DNA of 64,000 nt from Emticicia aquatica (GTDB lineage Bacteria; Bacteroidota; Bacteroidia; Cytophagales; Spirosomataceae): contig NZ_CAKLPY010000001.1 in NCBI RefSeq assembly GCF_923079645.1, positions 1,260,001 through 1,324,000 on the forward strand, in the 5' to 3' direction. Made by a program: the position numbers and the translations under genes. Below are positions 37,174-45,772 of the stretch, in pieces (the stretch's first letter is position 1; every line of letters starts with the position of its first letter). The notes under the pieces were generated by a model, which was given only the letters and a program-made list of their open reading frames with translations, was not told the DNA's origin and ran no database searches.

Positions 37174-37521
37174 ATGAAAAAATCTGAAATTAATTTTTCT
37201 GTCGAGTTAGACGACAACCGAATTCCCGAAAAAATATTTTGGGATGCAACCGAAAATCCAAATGAAGGTATTAACGAAAGTAGAGCCATAGCAATAAGTG
37301 TCTGGGACCATTATCATCGTGGCCTTCTAGGAATTAATCTATGGACAAAAGAAATGCCTGTTGATGAAATGAAACATTTTGCGGTTGACATTGTCGGAAA
37401 TGTAGCTCAGTTAGTTGCAGATTCGACTGGAGATAAAAAAATGATTGAAATATTGGAGAGTACTTGCCGAAGTTTGAAAAGACATCTTGACGAAGAGGCA
37501 AAAAAAGAAGCTCAAGCATAA
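37174..37521 (+). CDS. gldC: Gliding motility protein GldC
   Basis: 115 residues. The sequence KSEINFSVELDDNRIPEKIFWDATE, followed by WDHYHRGLLGINLWTKEMPVDEMKHF, is characteristic of GldC, a small cytoplasmic protein linked with Bacteroidota gliding motility and found even in non-motile relatives. Its exact task is not known. I chose the ATG at 37174; four extra codons to a TTG at 37162 are unlikely. Together with the T9SS sorting domain at 4.8 kb it indicates a T9SS/gliding-capable lineage. Confidence 0.93.
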   Translation: MKKSEINFSVELDDNRIPEKIFWDATENPNEGINESRAIAISVWDHYHRGLLGINLWTKEMPVDEMKHFAVDIVGNVAQLVADSTGDKKMIEILESTCRSLKRHLDEEAKKEAQA

Positions 37522-37525
37522 AAAC

Positions 37526-37572
37526 AAAAGTGCTGAATTCATAGATTTTATTTCTAAGAATTCAGCACTTTT
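37526..37572. terminator. Bidirectional terminator, gldC / desaturase
   Basis: A perfect 15-bp stem (AAAAGTGCTGAATTC) with a 17-base loop between convergent genes, followed by TTTTTT on the plus strand. Confidence 0.88.
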
Positions 37573-37591
37573 TTAATTATTTAACAAAGTA

Positions 37592-38335
37592 TTATCCTTT
37601 TTTGGGTGTAATAATTTTTGTCCAAGTCAAAAATTTAATTACAGGGTACGTTGGGTCAATCTCATACCATTTTTTTGCAAAATTGATTGACATCGGATGT
37701 TTATGGTGATTATTTTGAAATAACTCTCCCATCATTAAAACATCAACAATTAATGAATTTTTCGATTCATCATGGTTGTCAAAGTTTTGATAACCATATT
37801 TATGTCCACTCCAATTAACAATTGCTCCATGAATTGGTCCCATCAAAAAATGAATAGGCAAAAGGAAGAAAAATCCCCAATGAATATCAAAATATAAAAA
37901 TCCAACCACATAAAAAGCAATATACGTAATGCCCCAAATCAGGCGTGAAACCCAATTGTCACCAATTTTATCTATCAAATTCCATTCAGGCAAATCTTTT
38001 TCAAAACGTTCTTCAATTTTGTATTTATAATTTAAAACTGCATTATAAATATCTTTTGTTTTCCACATCATTGTAAACAAATTTTCAGTGTGATGCGGCG
38101 AATGTGGGTCTTTTTCAGTATCACTGTAAGCATGGTGCATACGGTGCAAAATAGCATAAGAACGAGGGTTCAAATACGAAGAGCCTTGGGTAATGTAAGT
38201 AAAGAAGTAAAAAAAACGCTCCCAAAATTTGCTCATTGTAAACATTTTATGAGCAGAATACCTGTGTAAAAAAAAAGTTTGACTAAAAAGGGACAAATAC
38301 CAGTGGGCAAAGAAAAACGATAAGGCAGCAACCAT
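37592..38335 (-). CDS. Acyl-CoA (delta-9 type) fatty acid desaturase
   Basis: 247 residues, four membrane segments. Three histidine boxes typical of membrane di-iron desaturases are present: HRYSAH near residue 24, HRMHHAY near 67, and QNNHHKHP near 207, plus an extra conserved HGAIVNWSGH. It inserts a double bond into fatty acyl chains and so adjusts membrane fluidity. It is somewhat shorter than the 290-330 residues of many relatives but contains the entire catalytic core. Convergent with gldC. Confidence 0.9.
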   Translation of the reverse strand: MVAALSFFFAHWYLSLFSQTFFLHRYSAHKMFTMSKFWERFFYFFTYITQGSSYLNPRSYAILHRMHHAYSDTEKDPHSPHHTENLFTMMWKTKDIYNAVLNYKYKIEERFEKDLPEWNLIDKIGDNWVSRLIWGITYIAFYVVGFLYFDIHWGFFFLLPIHFLMGPIHGAIVNWSGHKYGYQNFDNHDESKNSLIVDVLMMGELFQNNHHKHPMSINFAKKWYEIDPTYPVIKFLTWTKIITPKKG

Positions 38336-38480
38336 TCTATGATTTTAAATTTTAATTTTTATTATAAAGTACAAATATACATGTCAAAATAGGAAGAAAT
38401 ACACATTGTTCTTTACGTATATATGCTAAACCTTAAAGTTCTTTAAAATATCCAAAAAACTTCATTGAAAATGTGCAATT

Positions 38481-39140
38481 CTAGTAATTTGTAAATGCAT
38501 ATTGAACTAGATTTGCCCCCATTTGCAGAGCTTTTAAACGTAACTCTTCGGGGTCGTTGTACACGCTTCTATCTTCCCAGCCATTACCTAAGTCGCATTC
38601 GTAACTAAAATAACAAACGAGTTTCCCTTGCCAAATCAACCCAAAGCCTTGTGGCGGTAAACCTTCATGTTCATGTACTTTTGGTAAGCCTGTTGTAAAC
38701 TTATATTTCTGTTGGTAAATTGGATGAGAAAATGGCAATTCTACAAATTCTAATTCAGGAAATACTTTCTTCATTTCTCTTCTGATAAATTTGTTAAGTC
38801 CATAATTATCGTCAATATGCAAAAAACCTCCAGCAACCAAATATCTTCTTAAATTTTGAACTTCTCCATCATTAAAAACTACATTTCCATGTCCAGTCAT
38901 GTGGACAAATGGGTATTGAAAAATATCTGTGCTTCCAACCTCAATAATATCTTCTTCTGGAAAAATATTCATTTTTAAGTTTTGGTTACAAAACTTAATT
39001 AAATTTGGTAGGGAAGTTTTATTGGCATACCAATCGCCGCCGCCGCCGTATTTCAATTTTCCAATTTTTAATGTTGGTTGTTGGGCGAAAGAAAATTGGA
39101 ATATGACTAAAAAAAACACAGTTATTATGAATTTATTCAT
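38481..39140 (-). CDS. DUF4159 family exported protein
   Basis: 219 residues with signal peptide (FSFAQ, cleavage near residue 20). The body matches DUF4159: LKIGKLKYGGGGDWYANKTSLPNLI, the GATase-like segment FVHMTGHGNVVFNDGEVQNLRRYLVAGGFLHIDDNYG, and the C-terminal YSYECDLGNGWEDR. The fold is probably related to class I amidotransferases without the catalytic Cys. Function unknown. It lies 28 bases after rsmE on the same strand. Confidence 0.88.
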   Translation of the reverse strand: MNKFIITVFFLVIFQFSFAQQPTLKIGKLKYGGGGDWYANKTSLPNLIKFCNQNLKMNIFPEEDIIEVGSTDIFQYPFVHMTGHGNVVFNDGEVQNLRRYLVAGGFLHIDDNYGLNKFIRREMKKVFPELEFVELPFSHPIYQQKYKFTTGLPKVHEHEGLPPQGFGLIWQGKLVCYFSYECDLGNGWEDRSVYNDPEELRLKALQMGANLVQYAFTNY

Positions 39141-39168
39141 GATATTTTAGCAAATACGAAATTAAATT

Positions 39169-39876
39169 TCAAAAAAATGAATTGATAATTGTACAAGCAA
39201 CTACGCCAGCAGTTTCCGTGCGAAGTCGAGAATTTCCAAGCGTAACAACCTGAAAACCAGCATTCCTGGCTTGTTCAATTTCTTCTTTAGAAAAATCTCC
39301 TTCAGGTCCGATCATTATTAAATAATCTGATTTTTGATTGATGGCAGATTTTAGAGGAATTGAATCCTGGGTTAAATGTCCAATAAATTTATTATCACAT
39401 TCTGTATTTTTAAAAAACTTTTCAATGCTAATTAATTCATTTATTTTGGGCAAATAGGCTTTCAGCGATTGTTTCATGGCTGAAATTGCAATTTTTTCTA
39501 ACCTTTCCACCTTCTGATGCTTCCTTTCTGAATGTTTTGTTTGTATAAGCGTAATTTCATCAACACCTATTTCAACGCATTTTTCAATAAAATATTCAAT
39601 TCTATCGGCATTTTTAGTTGGAGCGATAGCAATATGAAGAAAATGATTGCGTTTTTGAAAGTTTTGTTCGGCTGATAAAACTTTTAATTCACATTTTTTT
39701 TCGTGTGCTTTTACAATTTCACATTCATAAATTCCTCCAACTCCATCAACCACATGAATTTTATCTTGGACATTTTTTCTTAAAACTTTCACACAATGCC
39801 TAGCATCTTCTTCATTGAGAAAATGAAGTTTCCCAATACTCGAATTTTGCATTTCTGGCTGATAAAAAAGAAGCAT
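39169..39876 (-). CDS. rsmE: 16S rRNA (uracil1498-N3)-methyltransferase
   Basis: 235 residues of the SPOUT superfamily. An N-terminal PUA-like RNA-binding domain (HFLNEEDARHCVKVLRKN) precedes the trefoil-knot SAM-binding domain with MIGPEGDFSKEEIEQA and LGNSRLRTETAG. It methylates N3 of U1498 in 16S rRNA. The gene is three bases downstream of the SGNH esterase gene and upstream of DUF4159, all leftward, so the three are likely one transcript despite unrelated functions. Confidence 0.95.
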   Translation of the reverse strand: MLLFYQPEMQNSSIGKLHFLNEEDARHCVKVLRKNVQDKIHVVDGVGGIYECEIVKAHEKKCELKVLSAEQNFQKRNHFLHIAIAPTKNADRIEYFIEKCVEIGVDEITLIQTKHSERKHQKVERLEKIAISAMKQSLKAYLPKINELISIEKFFKNTECDNKFIGHLTQDSIPLKSAINQKSDYLIMIGPEGDFSKEEIEQARNAGFQVVTLGNSRLRTETAGVVACTIINSFF

Positions 39877-39879
39877 TCT

Positions 39880-41778
39880 TTAATTATTTTTACAACCACC
39901 GATTTCTGCCGTGAAATCACTCCCAAATGCGGCATCAAATCCATGATTCAAATCTATTGATTTTTTTGCTTCCAAAGATAACTGTTTTGAAGTTGTAATC
40001 GAAACGATTGCAATAATAGATGTGTTTGCTCCGATATAAGGAACATTTGGCAGTATTGTTAAATTAACATTTTCAAGGCATTTTAATGTGACTTCTTTTG
40101 TATTTGACTTGGTGTTTGGTGTGTTTTCGTCAAAAATTCTATAAAAATATTTTTTATCTAAACTTACTTCGCTATCGTAAAATACATCACCAGTAGTTGT
40201 CGCAATTTCGTTGAAATGTTCATTATCATCTGAGCGTTCTATGTGAAATGTTTTTTGTGAATTGCCGTTCCATGTTAATTTTACTTGAATATTTTCATTG
40301 ATTTCTGCACTCAAATCAATTGTTGTTGTAGTTACTACTTCTCCACCTATTAAAATATTATCGAAACTAAAAGCCCGCATTCCATACTGATTTTTAAGAT
40401 GACCGCCTTGATAGGAACTTTCTCCAAAATTTCCATACCAATTGGGCAAATAAGAAACCGTTTTGGCATTTTCTGTATTAGAAACACTTAAATAAATTTT
40501 ATTTCCTATTCCAGTGCCACCTTCAACCACGTTGTTATGACCATCAATGTAAATAAAATCTTCCATTCGCCAAATGACACCATTAACAATCGAATCCTTC
40601 GGATAAACCATTTGCATTCCTTCATCAAATTCTAAAACTAACTTTGAATTTTCCCAATAAGCTTTTTTAATATCGGGTGAATAAATTTGATTGGACTGGT
40701 TATCCCCATAAATTTCTTTCCCAATAATTCTTGATAATTCAAAAGCAGTTTGGCTATAACCTTTCAATGTGTAATGTAAGCCATCATAACCTGTAGTTCC
40801 CATAGAACTCATGGTTGTAATTTTGGGATATAAATTCTTCGTTTTTCTTTGAAAATCCCTTAAAAAACCCGCTTTACTATTATTTACCGTTAAAATATTA
40901 TTTTGAACATTATAGATTTTTTTAAGATTAGGAAAATCTATATTGAGGTTATTATAAAGCTTTTCAAATTCGGCAGGATACTGTTCTGACTCCAATTGAT
41001 AAGAGCCATCTGTTTCTCCTTGTCGAAAAATAAAATATTTAATTTGGTCTTTTATATCGCTAAACATCGTTTGCAACAACATTTTACCATAATTAGTATT
41101 CCTATCCGCTGGATTTTGAGCATTTCTATTATTTAATCCTTTGATATCCGAACCACCAACAGAAGCCACAATTACTCCAACTGGATAATTATATTTTCCA
41201 CATAAAAACTTTTGCAATTCGAGTGTTCCTGTTCCTGGCCAAGTTGATGTTTCATAAGGTAAAACCCATTCACTATCGCCATTTTCAAAGTTTGCCACCG
41301 TGAAAAAACGCATTAATGGATTCTTTTCAGGCCAATAAGTATCAATTCCACCTGAGCCCAACGCATTAGATTGTCCATAAATCAAAAACAAATCACCAAT
41401 TGCAACTCTTGATGACTTCTTTACTTCTCTACTTCCGTCCAATTTGAGAATAAATGTATAATCATGATTCCCAGCTTTTAAAGTAGGATTAAATTCAAAA
41501 TCGGAATTTGAAGCAATATCGACTGATGAGTTATGAAAGGTATTTCCATCTTGTAAAATTAGTAACGATATTGAAGTATGTCCATTTTCAGTAACCCTCC
41601 CTTTAACTTTTACGCTTGCTTCATCGTTATCGTTTCTTTGAATTACTTGATTGCTTAATGGAAATTTTGAAAGGGAAATTTGAGGAAAAGAAACATGCCA
41701 ACCCAAAGAAAAAAGGGTAAAAAGTAGGCATTTACAATATGTTAAATAATGTTTCAAAGGAATATTTTTTTCTTTCAT
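39880..41778 (-). CDS. Secreted SGNH-type (sialate O-acetylesterase-like) protein, paralogue
   Basis: 632 residues, clearly a paralogue of the protein at 2795-4837: the same layout of export signal, N-terminal beta domain (PLSNQVIQRNDNDEASVKVKG), esterase domain with IYGQSNALGSGG near residues 133-144, FRQGETDGS and the Asp/His motif YDGLHYTLKGY, then a fibronectin-like region. The C-terminus differs: instead of a type A T9SS domain it ends in LNHGFDAAFGSDFTAEIGGC, which resembles the 3-coathanger stack domain of secreted Bacteroidota proteins. A carbohydrate de-acetylation role is likely, the sugar is unknown. Confidence 0.83.
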   Translation of the reverse strand: MKEKNIPLKHYLTYCKCLLFTLFSLGWHVSFPQISLSKFPLSNQVIQRNDNDEASVKVKGRVTENGHTSISLLILQDGNTFHNSSVDIASNSDFEFNPTLKAGNHDYTFILKLDGSREVKKSSRVAIGDLFLIYGQSNALGSGGIDTYWPEKNPLMRFFTVANFENGDSEWVLPYETSTWPGTGTLELQKFLCGKYNYPVGVIVASVGGSDIKGLNNRNAQNPADRNTNYGKMLLQTMFSDIKDQIKYFIFRQGETDGSYQLESEQYPAEFEKLYNNLNIDFPNLKKIYNVQNNILTVNNSKAGFLRDFQRKTKNLYPKITTMSSMGTTGYDGLHYTLKGYSQTAFELSRIIGKEIYGDNQSNQIYSPDIKKAYWENSKLVLEFDEGMQMVYPKDSIVNGVIWRMEDFIYIDGHNNVVEGGTGIGNKIYLSVSNTENAKTVSYLPNWYGNFGESSYQGGHLKNQYGMRAFSFDNILIGGEVVTTTTIDLSAEINENIQVKLTWNGNSQKTFHIERSDDNEHFNEIATTTGDVFYDSEVSLDKKYFYRIFDENTPNTKSNTKEVTLKCLENVNLTILPNVPYIGANTSIIAIVSITTSKQLSLEAKKSIDLNHGFDAAFGSDFTAEIGGCKNN

Positions 41779-41828
41779 TGAATAGTAAGAAAAAACTGTG
41801 CCAATTAGTCATCTTTCAGTAAATAAAA

Positions 41829-41857
41829 AAAGTGTATTTTGATTAAAAATACACTTT
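41829..41857 (-). terminator. Terminator of the L,D-transpeptidase gene
   Basis: A perfect 12-bp stem (AAAGTGTATTTT, loop GATTA). Minus-strand reading continues into TTTTATTT, giving a U-tract for the leftward gene ending at 41885. Confidence 0.85.
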
Positions 41858-41884
41858 ATAAGGGCGTTAACATGCAATATTTTT

Positions 41885-42631
41885 TTATTTTACCGTATAT
41901 TTACCTGAGTCTTCAATTTCAATTTTAGGCAGTTTTTTGGTATTTTCAAAGGAATCAAAACCAGGTTTCAGCCATGACCAAAACGCCAACAAATCTGCAT
42001 TTGTTCCATGTTCATTATTCAACAACTGATAACTTTTATCGTCCATCATTGAAGGGAAAATATGAACATTAATTGTACTTCCTGAACTTTTTGCTTTAGC
42101 TGCTAAAATATACAATTCTTTGATGTTGTCATCACCAATTGGAATACACCCAATTGTTACACAATGACCATGAATAAAAATATTATCGCCAGGATTTAGT
42201 TTATCAGCAAAAAATAAATCTGACTTATTAGGATAATTAATTCTAAAAGAAAGTAAATATTGGCTTTGTGGATTAAATAAGTCGACCACATAAAATCCTT
42301 CGGGAATTTGTTTGTCTCCAGAACGTCTTTTTGGCCCTAAAACACCTGTTGTAGCACAATAATCGTAAGTTTTCAGCAAAGAATATACGTCATTTGACTT
42401 ATTTTTTGCCCAAACCTCCAATTTTTGTTCTTTTTTGAATGCTCTCAAAAACAAATCAAAATCGTTTGTATTAATTCCTTTGTCTATTAAAAGCTTTTCA
42501 ACTGAAGCACCTTTTAAGCGGTTTGCTTCCTTAACTCTTGGAAATTGTAGTTGTTGACTAAAAAAATTGGGCGGCGGTATCATTGACATTAAGATAGATG
42601 TCAGAAAAAATATCGTAAAGATTCTTTTCAT
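41885..42631 (-). CDS. L,D-transpeptidase (YkuD) family protein
   Basis: 248 residues. The N-terminal hydrophobic segment (IFTIFFLTSILMSMI) directs export. The YkuD catalytic motif is IFIHGHCVTIGCIPIG, with the conserved HG and the catalytic Cys in the GC pair. Such enzymes cross-link peptidoglycan or attach proteins to it, and this DUF/ErfK-like subgroup is common in Bacteroidota. I chose the ATG at 42629-42631; the frame is open upstream to a TTG at 42715, but that stretch is basic and unlike a signal peptide. It lies 105 bases after the leftward esterase gene. Confidence 0.88.
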   Translation of the reverse strand: MKRIFTIFFLTSILMSMIPPPNFFSQQLQFPRVKEANRLKGASVEKLLIDKGINTNDFDLFLRAFKKEQKLEVWAKNKSNDVYSLLKTYDYCATTGVLGPKRRSGDKQIPEGFYVVDLFNPQSQYLLSFRINYPNKSDLFFADKLNPGDNIFIHGHCVTIGCIPIGDDNIKELYILAAKAKSSGSTINVHIFPSMMDDKSYQLLNNEHGTNADLLAFWSWLKPGFDSFENTKKLPKIEIEDSGKYTVK

Positions 42632-42736
42632 TTGTTTTCGAGTAAAATTTGCGAACACCGTAAATTTTGCACTTTTTTTGTATTTTTCACAATATTTTCG
42701 AGAATATTTAAGCAAAAAGTATATTGAGCAATTGAT

Positions 42737-43543
42737 TTATTTTGTTCCGACCAACCATTTTAGAAAAATTGGCATTGCCTCACTCCATGTTTTTTGATTA
42801 TGCTCACCACCAACCATCTCAACATATTCAATATCAGATTTGCTTCGATATCCTTTATTTTCGAGTTCTTTAATCAAATCTAAAGTATCATCAATTGAGT
42901 CAATTATTCCATTTCCATTGCGATCGTCAGTTTCATCATTTGTACCACATTCAAACCAAAACTTTTGTCCTACATTAAACTTTCCATTTCTTATCAAAAC
43001 GTGCATAATTCGGTCGTTATGGTCATCATATCCATCTTCATACGCTTTTTTCCTCCACCAAAAAGAGCCACTAAAAACCCCAACTTTTGAAAATTTATCT
43101 GCATTTGACCAAACAATATCAATCGCCGAAAGCCCGCCTAATGAAAATCCGCAAAAATAATTATCTTCTTTCAGACTTGAAACTTTGTACGTACTCACAA
43201 TTTCTGTGAAAAGTTCATTCACCACAAAATCATTATAAGCATGAGCTAAATTTCCACGGTTTTTATAGTCGGGCATTGCCTTTGTACCATATTCTTTCAA
43301 TCGATTTTCATTAGTACGGATGCCAATAAAAACAAAAGGTTGAATCAGGTTGTGTAAATATAAATTATTCAAGATTTGTTCAATTTTTAGTTGTTCCAAA
43401 TCTTGGCCATCATTCATGTATAAAACTTTTAAATTTTCATTCAAATCATGGTACTTTGGAGGCAAAATTATATCATAAACTACTGTTCGGTTTAAAAATT
43501 TTGAACTGATTACTTGATTCTTGATTACGGATACTTTCTGCAC
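42737..43543 (-). CDS. Alpha/beta-hydrolase esterase (enterochelin-esterase-like, esterase D fold)
   Basis: 268 residues. The fold follows the putative-esterase family: VVYDIILPPKYHD, VLYMNDGQDLEQL, the nucleophile elbow GFSLGG with Ser134, GVFSGSFWWR, and a C-terminal His in GGEHNQKTW. An Asp-rich DRNGNGIIDSIDD near 207-219 looks like a calcium-binding loop. There is no signal peptide. The start is a GTG at 43541-43543: a stop codon two codons upstream rules out a longer frame, and the next ATG would cut off the first strand. It is divergent from a second, unrelated-looking esterase that heads the amide-ligase cluster, and may take part in the same pathway. Confidence 0.82.
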   Translation of the reverse strand: MQKVSVIKNQVISSKFLNRTVVYDIILPPKYHDLNENLKVLYMNDGQDLEQLKIEQILNNLYLHNLIQPFVFIGIRTNENRLKEYGTKAMPDYKNRGNLAHAYNDFVVNELFTEIVSTYKVSSLKEDNYFCGFSLGGLSAIDIVWSNADKFSKVGVFSGSFWWRKKAYEDGYDDHNDRIMHVLIRNGKFNVGQKFWFECGTNDETDDRNGNGIIDSIDDTLDLIKELENKGYRSKSDIEYVEMVGGEHNQKTWSEAMPIFLKWLVGTK

Positions 43544-43875
43544 TTCCTACTTAAATTTTAAATGAAATAATCAGCAAATTTAACAAAACCTTTACCTTCA
43601 AAAATAAAAAAATCAAAAATCATTTGTTTCATTGATGAAATTGGACTAATATTTCAATCAAATAATTATTTTGCGGATTAATTATTAACCATTTTAGTTG
43701 ACCAACTAAAAGCCATAATCAAAATATTATTCTAACAATAGGTACGTTTGCAAAATATTCATATTTTAAACAATTAAAAAACTCAAACTTATCAAAATTA
43801 TATTTGGAAAAACATTTTTTCATTTCAAAAGTAAGTACGAATTTTGCACCTTCATCAATCTATTAATAAAAGTTT
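43544..43875. other. Divergent regulatory region between two esterase genes
   Basis: 332 bases, AT-rich. It contains a perfect 20-base palindrome (43692-43711) and two exact TAnnTTTG sequences in the rightward direction (TACGTTTG and TATATTTG), though without spaced TTG elements. No reading frame is supported. Confidence 0.55.
43692..43711. promoter_or_regulatory. Palindromic operator candidate
   Basis: TTTTAGTTG-AC-CAACTAAAA, a perfect 9+2+9 inverted repeat. Its length and near-central place between divergent genes fit a binding site for a dimeric repressor or activator. No regulator gene is adjacent, so the protein is unknown. Confidence 0.5.
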
Positions 43876-44586
43876 ATGCAGGAAAAACATATAAAGTTTT
43901 ATTCTCATATCATTAATCGTGATATTGATTTGCTCATCAGCGGTCATTGGGGATACCCTATTTTAATGTTTCCAACTTCTATGGGAAATTACCTCCAAAA
44001 CAAAGATTTTGGACTTTTAGATACCATTGGTGATTTGATTGATGCTGGAAAAGTGAAACTTTACAATGTTGACAGCATTGATTTTCAGAGTTTTTATGCC
44101 AAAGATTTACCAGCTCATGTCAAAATTCATAATTATAACTTATACACCCAATTCCTGAAAGAAGAGCTTGTTCCTGCCATTCAAAGAGAATGTGGAGTTC
44201 ATCGCATTGCGGTTGCTGGTTGTAGTTTTGGTGGATATCATTGCTCAAATTTTGCTTTCAAAAACCCTGATTTGGTAGCTCATGCGTTTAGTATGAGTGG
44301 TGCATTTAGCATCAAAAGTTTTATGAAAGGTCATTATGATGACAATGTTTATTTCAACGAACCCATGGATTTTATGAACAACGCAGAGTCTTGGAAATAC
44401 AATCACATGAATATCGTTTTAGGAACTTCAGATTGGGATATTTGTCGGGAAGATAATCTAAATATGTCAAGATTATTAGCCAATAAAGGAATCAATCATT
44501 GGTACGACGAAAAACGTTGGGCTAGCCACGATTGGCCACTTTGGAAAATGATGTTTTCAGAATATGTTAGAAATATGAATTTATAA
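43876..44586 (+). CDS. Esterase family protein heading the amide-ligase cluster
   Basis: 236 residues of the esterase/alpha-beta-hydrolase fold. Nucleophile elbow GCSFGGYH with Ser117; the acidic residue is probably in GTSDWDICRED and the catalytic His in WASHDWPLW near residue 220. The N-terminal HIINRDIDLLISGHWGYPILMFPTSMG is typical of a conserved bacterial group usually annotated only as esterase. There is no signal peptide, so it is cytoplasmic. It is the first gene of a rightward set with two ATP-grasp-type ligases, a GCS2 ligase and a GATase-like protein; it may hydrolyse an ester or amide of the pathway product. Confidence 0.85.
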   Translation: MQEKHIKFYSHIINRDIDLLISGHWGYPILMFPTSMGNYLQNKDFGLLDTIGDLIDAGKVKLYNVDSIDFQSFYAKDLPAHVKIHNYNLYTQFLKEELVPAIQRECGVHRIAVAGCSFGGYHCSNFAFKNPDLVAHAFSMSGAFSIKSFMKGHYDDNVYFNEPMDFMNNAESWKYNHMNIVLGTSDWDICREDNLNMSRLLANKGINHWYDEKRWASHDWPLWKMMFSEYVRNMNL

Positions 44587-44710
44587 TAATAAATACAATC
44601 AATTAATAATCAACGAATTATGTTTCAAAAAAAGCCCCAGAAACATGATTTAACCATTATATCACTCTTTCAACGCAGGGGTAGCAAATTGAAAAGAGAA
44701 CTACGAAATC

Positions 44711-45703
44711 ATGAAAAAAATTGGCATATTATTCGGCATGGAAGATACTTTTCCATGGGCATTTATTGAAGAGGTAAATAAAACCGCACCCAAAGGCATT
44801 ATTGCGGAAGCTGTTCAAATCGACAAAGTTGAACAAGGCGTAGCAACAGATTATTCGGTAATTATTGACCGTATTTCGCAAGATGTACCTTTTTATAGAG
44901 CCTATCTTAAAAATGCGGCTTTGTGTGGAACAGCAGTAATTAACAACCCATTTTGGTGGAGTGCGGATGAAAAGTTTTTCAATAATTGCTTGGCAGTCAA
45001 ATTAGGTGTTCCCGTTCCAAAAACAGTTCTTTTGCCTTCAAAGGAACGTCCAACTGATACTTCGGAAAAATCATTCAGAAATTTAGTTGCTCCACTTGAT
45101 TGGGGATATATGTTCAATCAAATTGGTTTTCCTGCCTACATGAAACCGCATGCAGGTGGTGGATGGAAAAGTGTTTATCGTGTTGATAGTCCAGAGGATT
45201 TATGGCAAAAGCATGGTGAAACTGGGCAGCTTGTGATGCTTTTGCAAGAAGAAATCCAATTTACTGATTATTATCGTTGCTATTGTTTAAATGGAAAATA
45301 CGTACATATTATGCCGTATGAACCACGTAATCCTCATCATTTGAGATATGCAACTCAACCAAAAACACAAGGTGAGGCACACAAAAAATTGATGGCAACT
45401 ATCAATGACTACGTGTTGAAACTAAACCACGCATTAGGTTATGATTTCAATACAGTTGAGTTTGCTATTAGAGACGGAATTCCTTATGCAATCGACTTCT
45501 GTAACCCTGCTCCAGATGCTGATATTCATTCAGTTGGTCAAGGAAACTTTGATTGGATTGTTGAAAATGCTGCAAAAATGGCTATTGAAAGAGCAATTGA
45601 ACAAGTTGATGGTAAAAATAATTGCACTTGGGGAACTTACGTAAAAGATGCCGTAATTTCAGAACCAATTTCGACTAAGAAAGCTCCAGCCAAGAAAAAA
45701 TAG
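44711..45703 (+). CDS. ATP-grasp ligase (RimK-like fold)
   Basis: 330 residues. The ATP-grasp domain shows the flexible Gly-rich loop YMKPHAGGGWKSVYRV near residues 144-159, LLQEEIQFTDYYRCYC for nucleotide binding, and the metal-binding end TVEFAIRDGIPYAIDFCNPAPDADIHSVG (Glu, Asp and Asn near 252-271). The C-terminus is a short Lys/Ala tail (APAKKK). Enzymes of this fold join a carboxylate to an amine through an acyl phosphate. It is 124 bases after the esterase gene and 69 before the GCS2 gene. Substrates are unknown; the company of other amide-forming enzymes argues for a small peptide-like product. Confidence 0.88.
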   Translation: MKKIGILFGMEDTFPWAFIEEVNKTAPKGIIAEAVQIDKVEQGVATDYSVIIDRISQDVPFYRAYLKNAALCGTAVINNPFWWSADEKFFNNCLAVKLGVPVPKTVLLPSKERPTDTSEKSFRNLVAPLDWGYMFNQIGFPAYMKPHAGGGWKSVYRVDSPEDLWQKHGETGQLVMLLQEEIQFTDYYRCYCLNGKYVHIMPYEPRNPHHLRYATQPKTQGEAHKKLMATINDYVLKLNHALGYDFNTVEFAIRDGIPYAIDFCNPAPDADIHSVGQGNFDWIVENAAKMAIERAIEQVDGKNNCTWGTYVKDAVISEPISTKKAPAKKK

Positions 45704-45713
45704 TCACTTTTCA

Positions 45714-45745
45714 ATAGCCGATAGAATTGAAATTCTATCGGCTAT
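45714..45745. repeat. Intra-cluster hairpin between ATP-grasp and GCS2 genes
   Basis: A 14-bp stem (ATAGCCGATAGAAT) closed by a TGAA tetraloop, 11 bases after the ATP-grasp stop. No U-tract follows in either direction, so it more likely modulates or processes the polycistronic mRNA than ends it. Confidence 0.6.
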
Positions 45746-45772
45746 ATTCCCAAAGAAAAATACCGAAAAACT

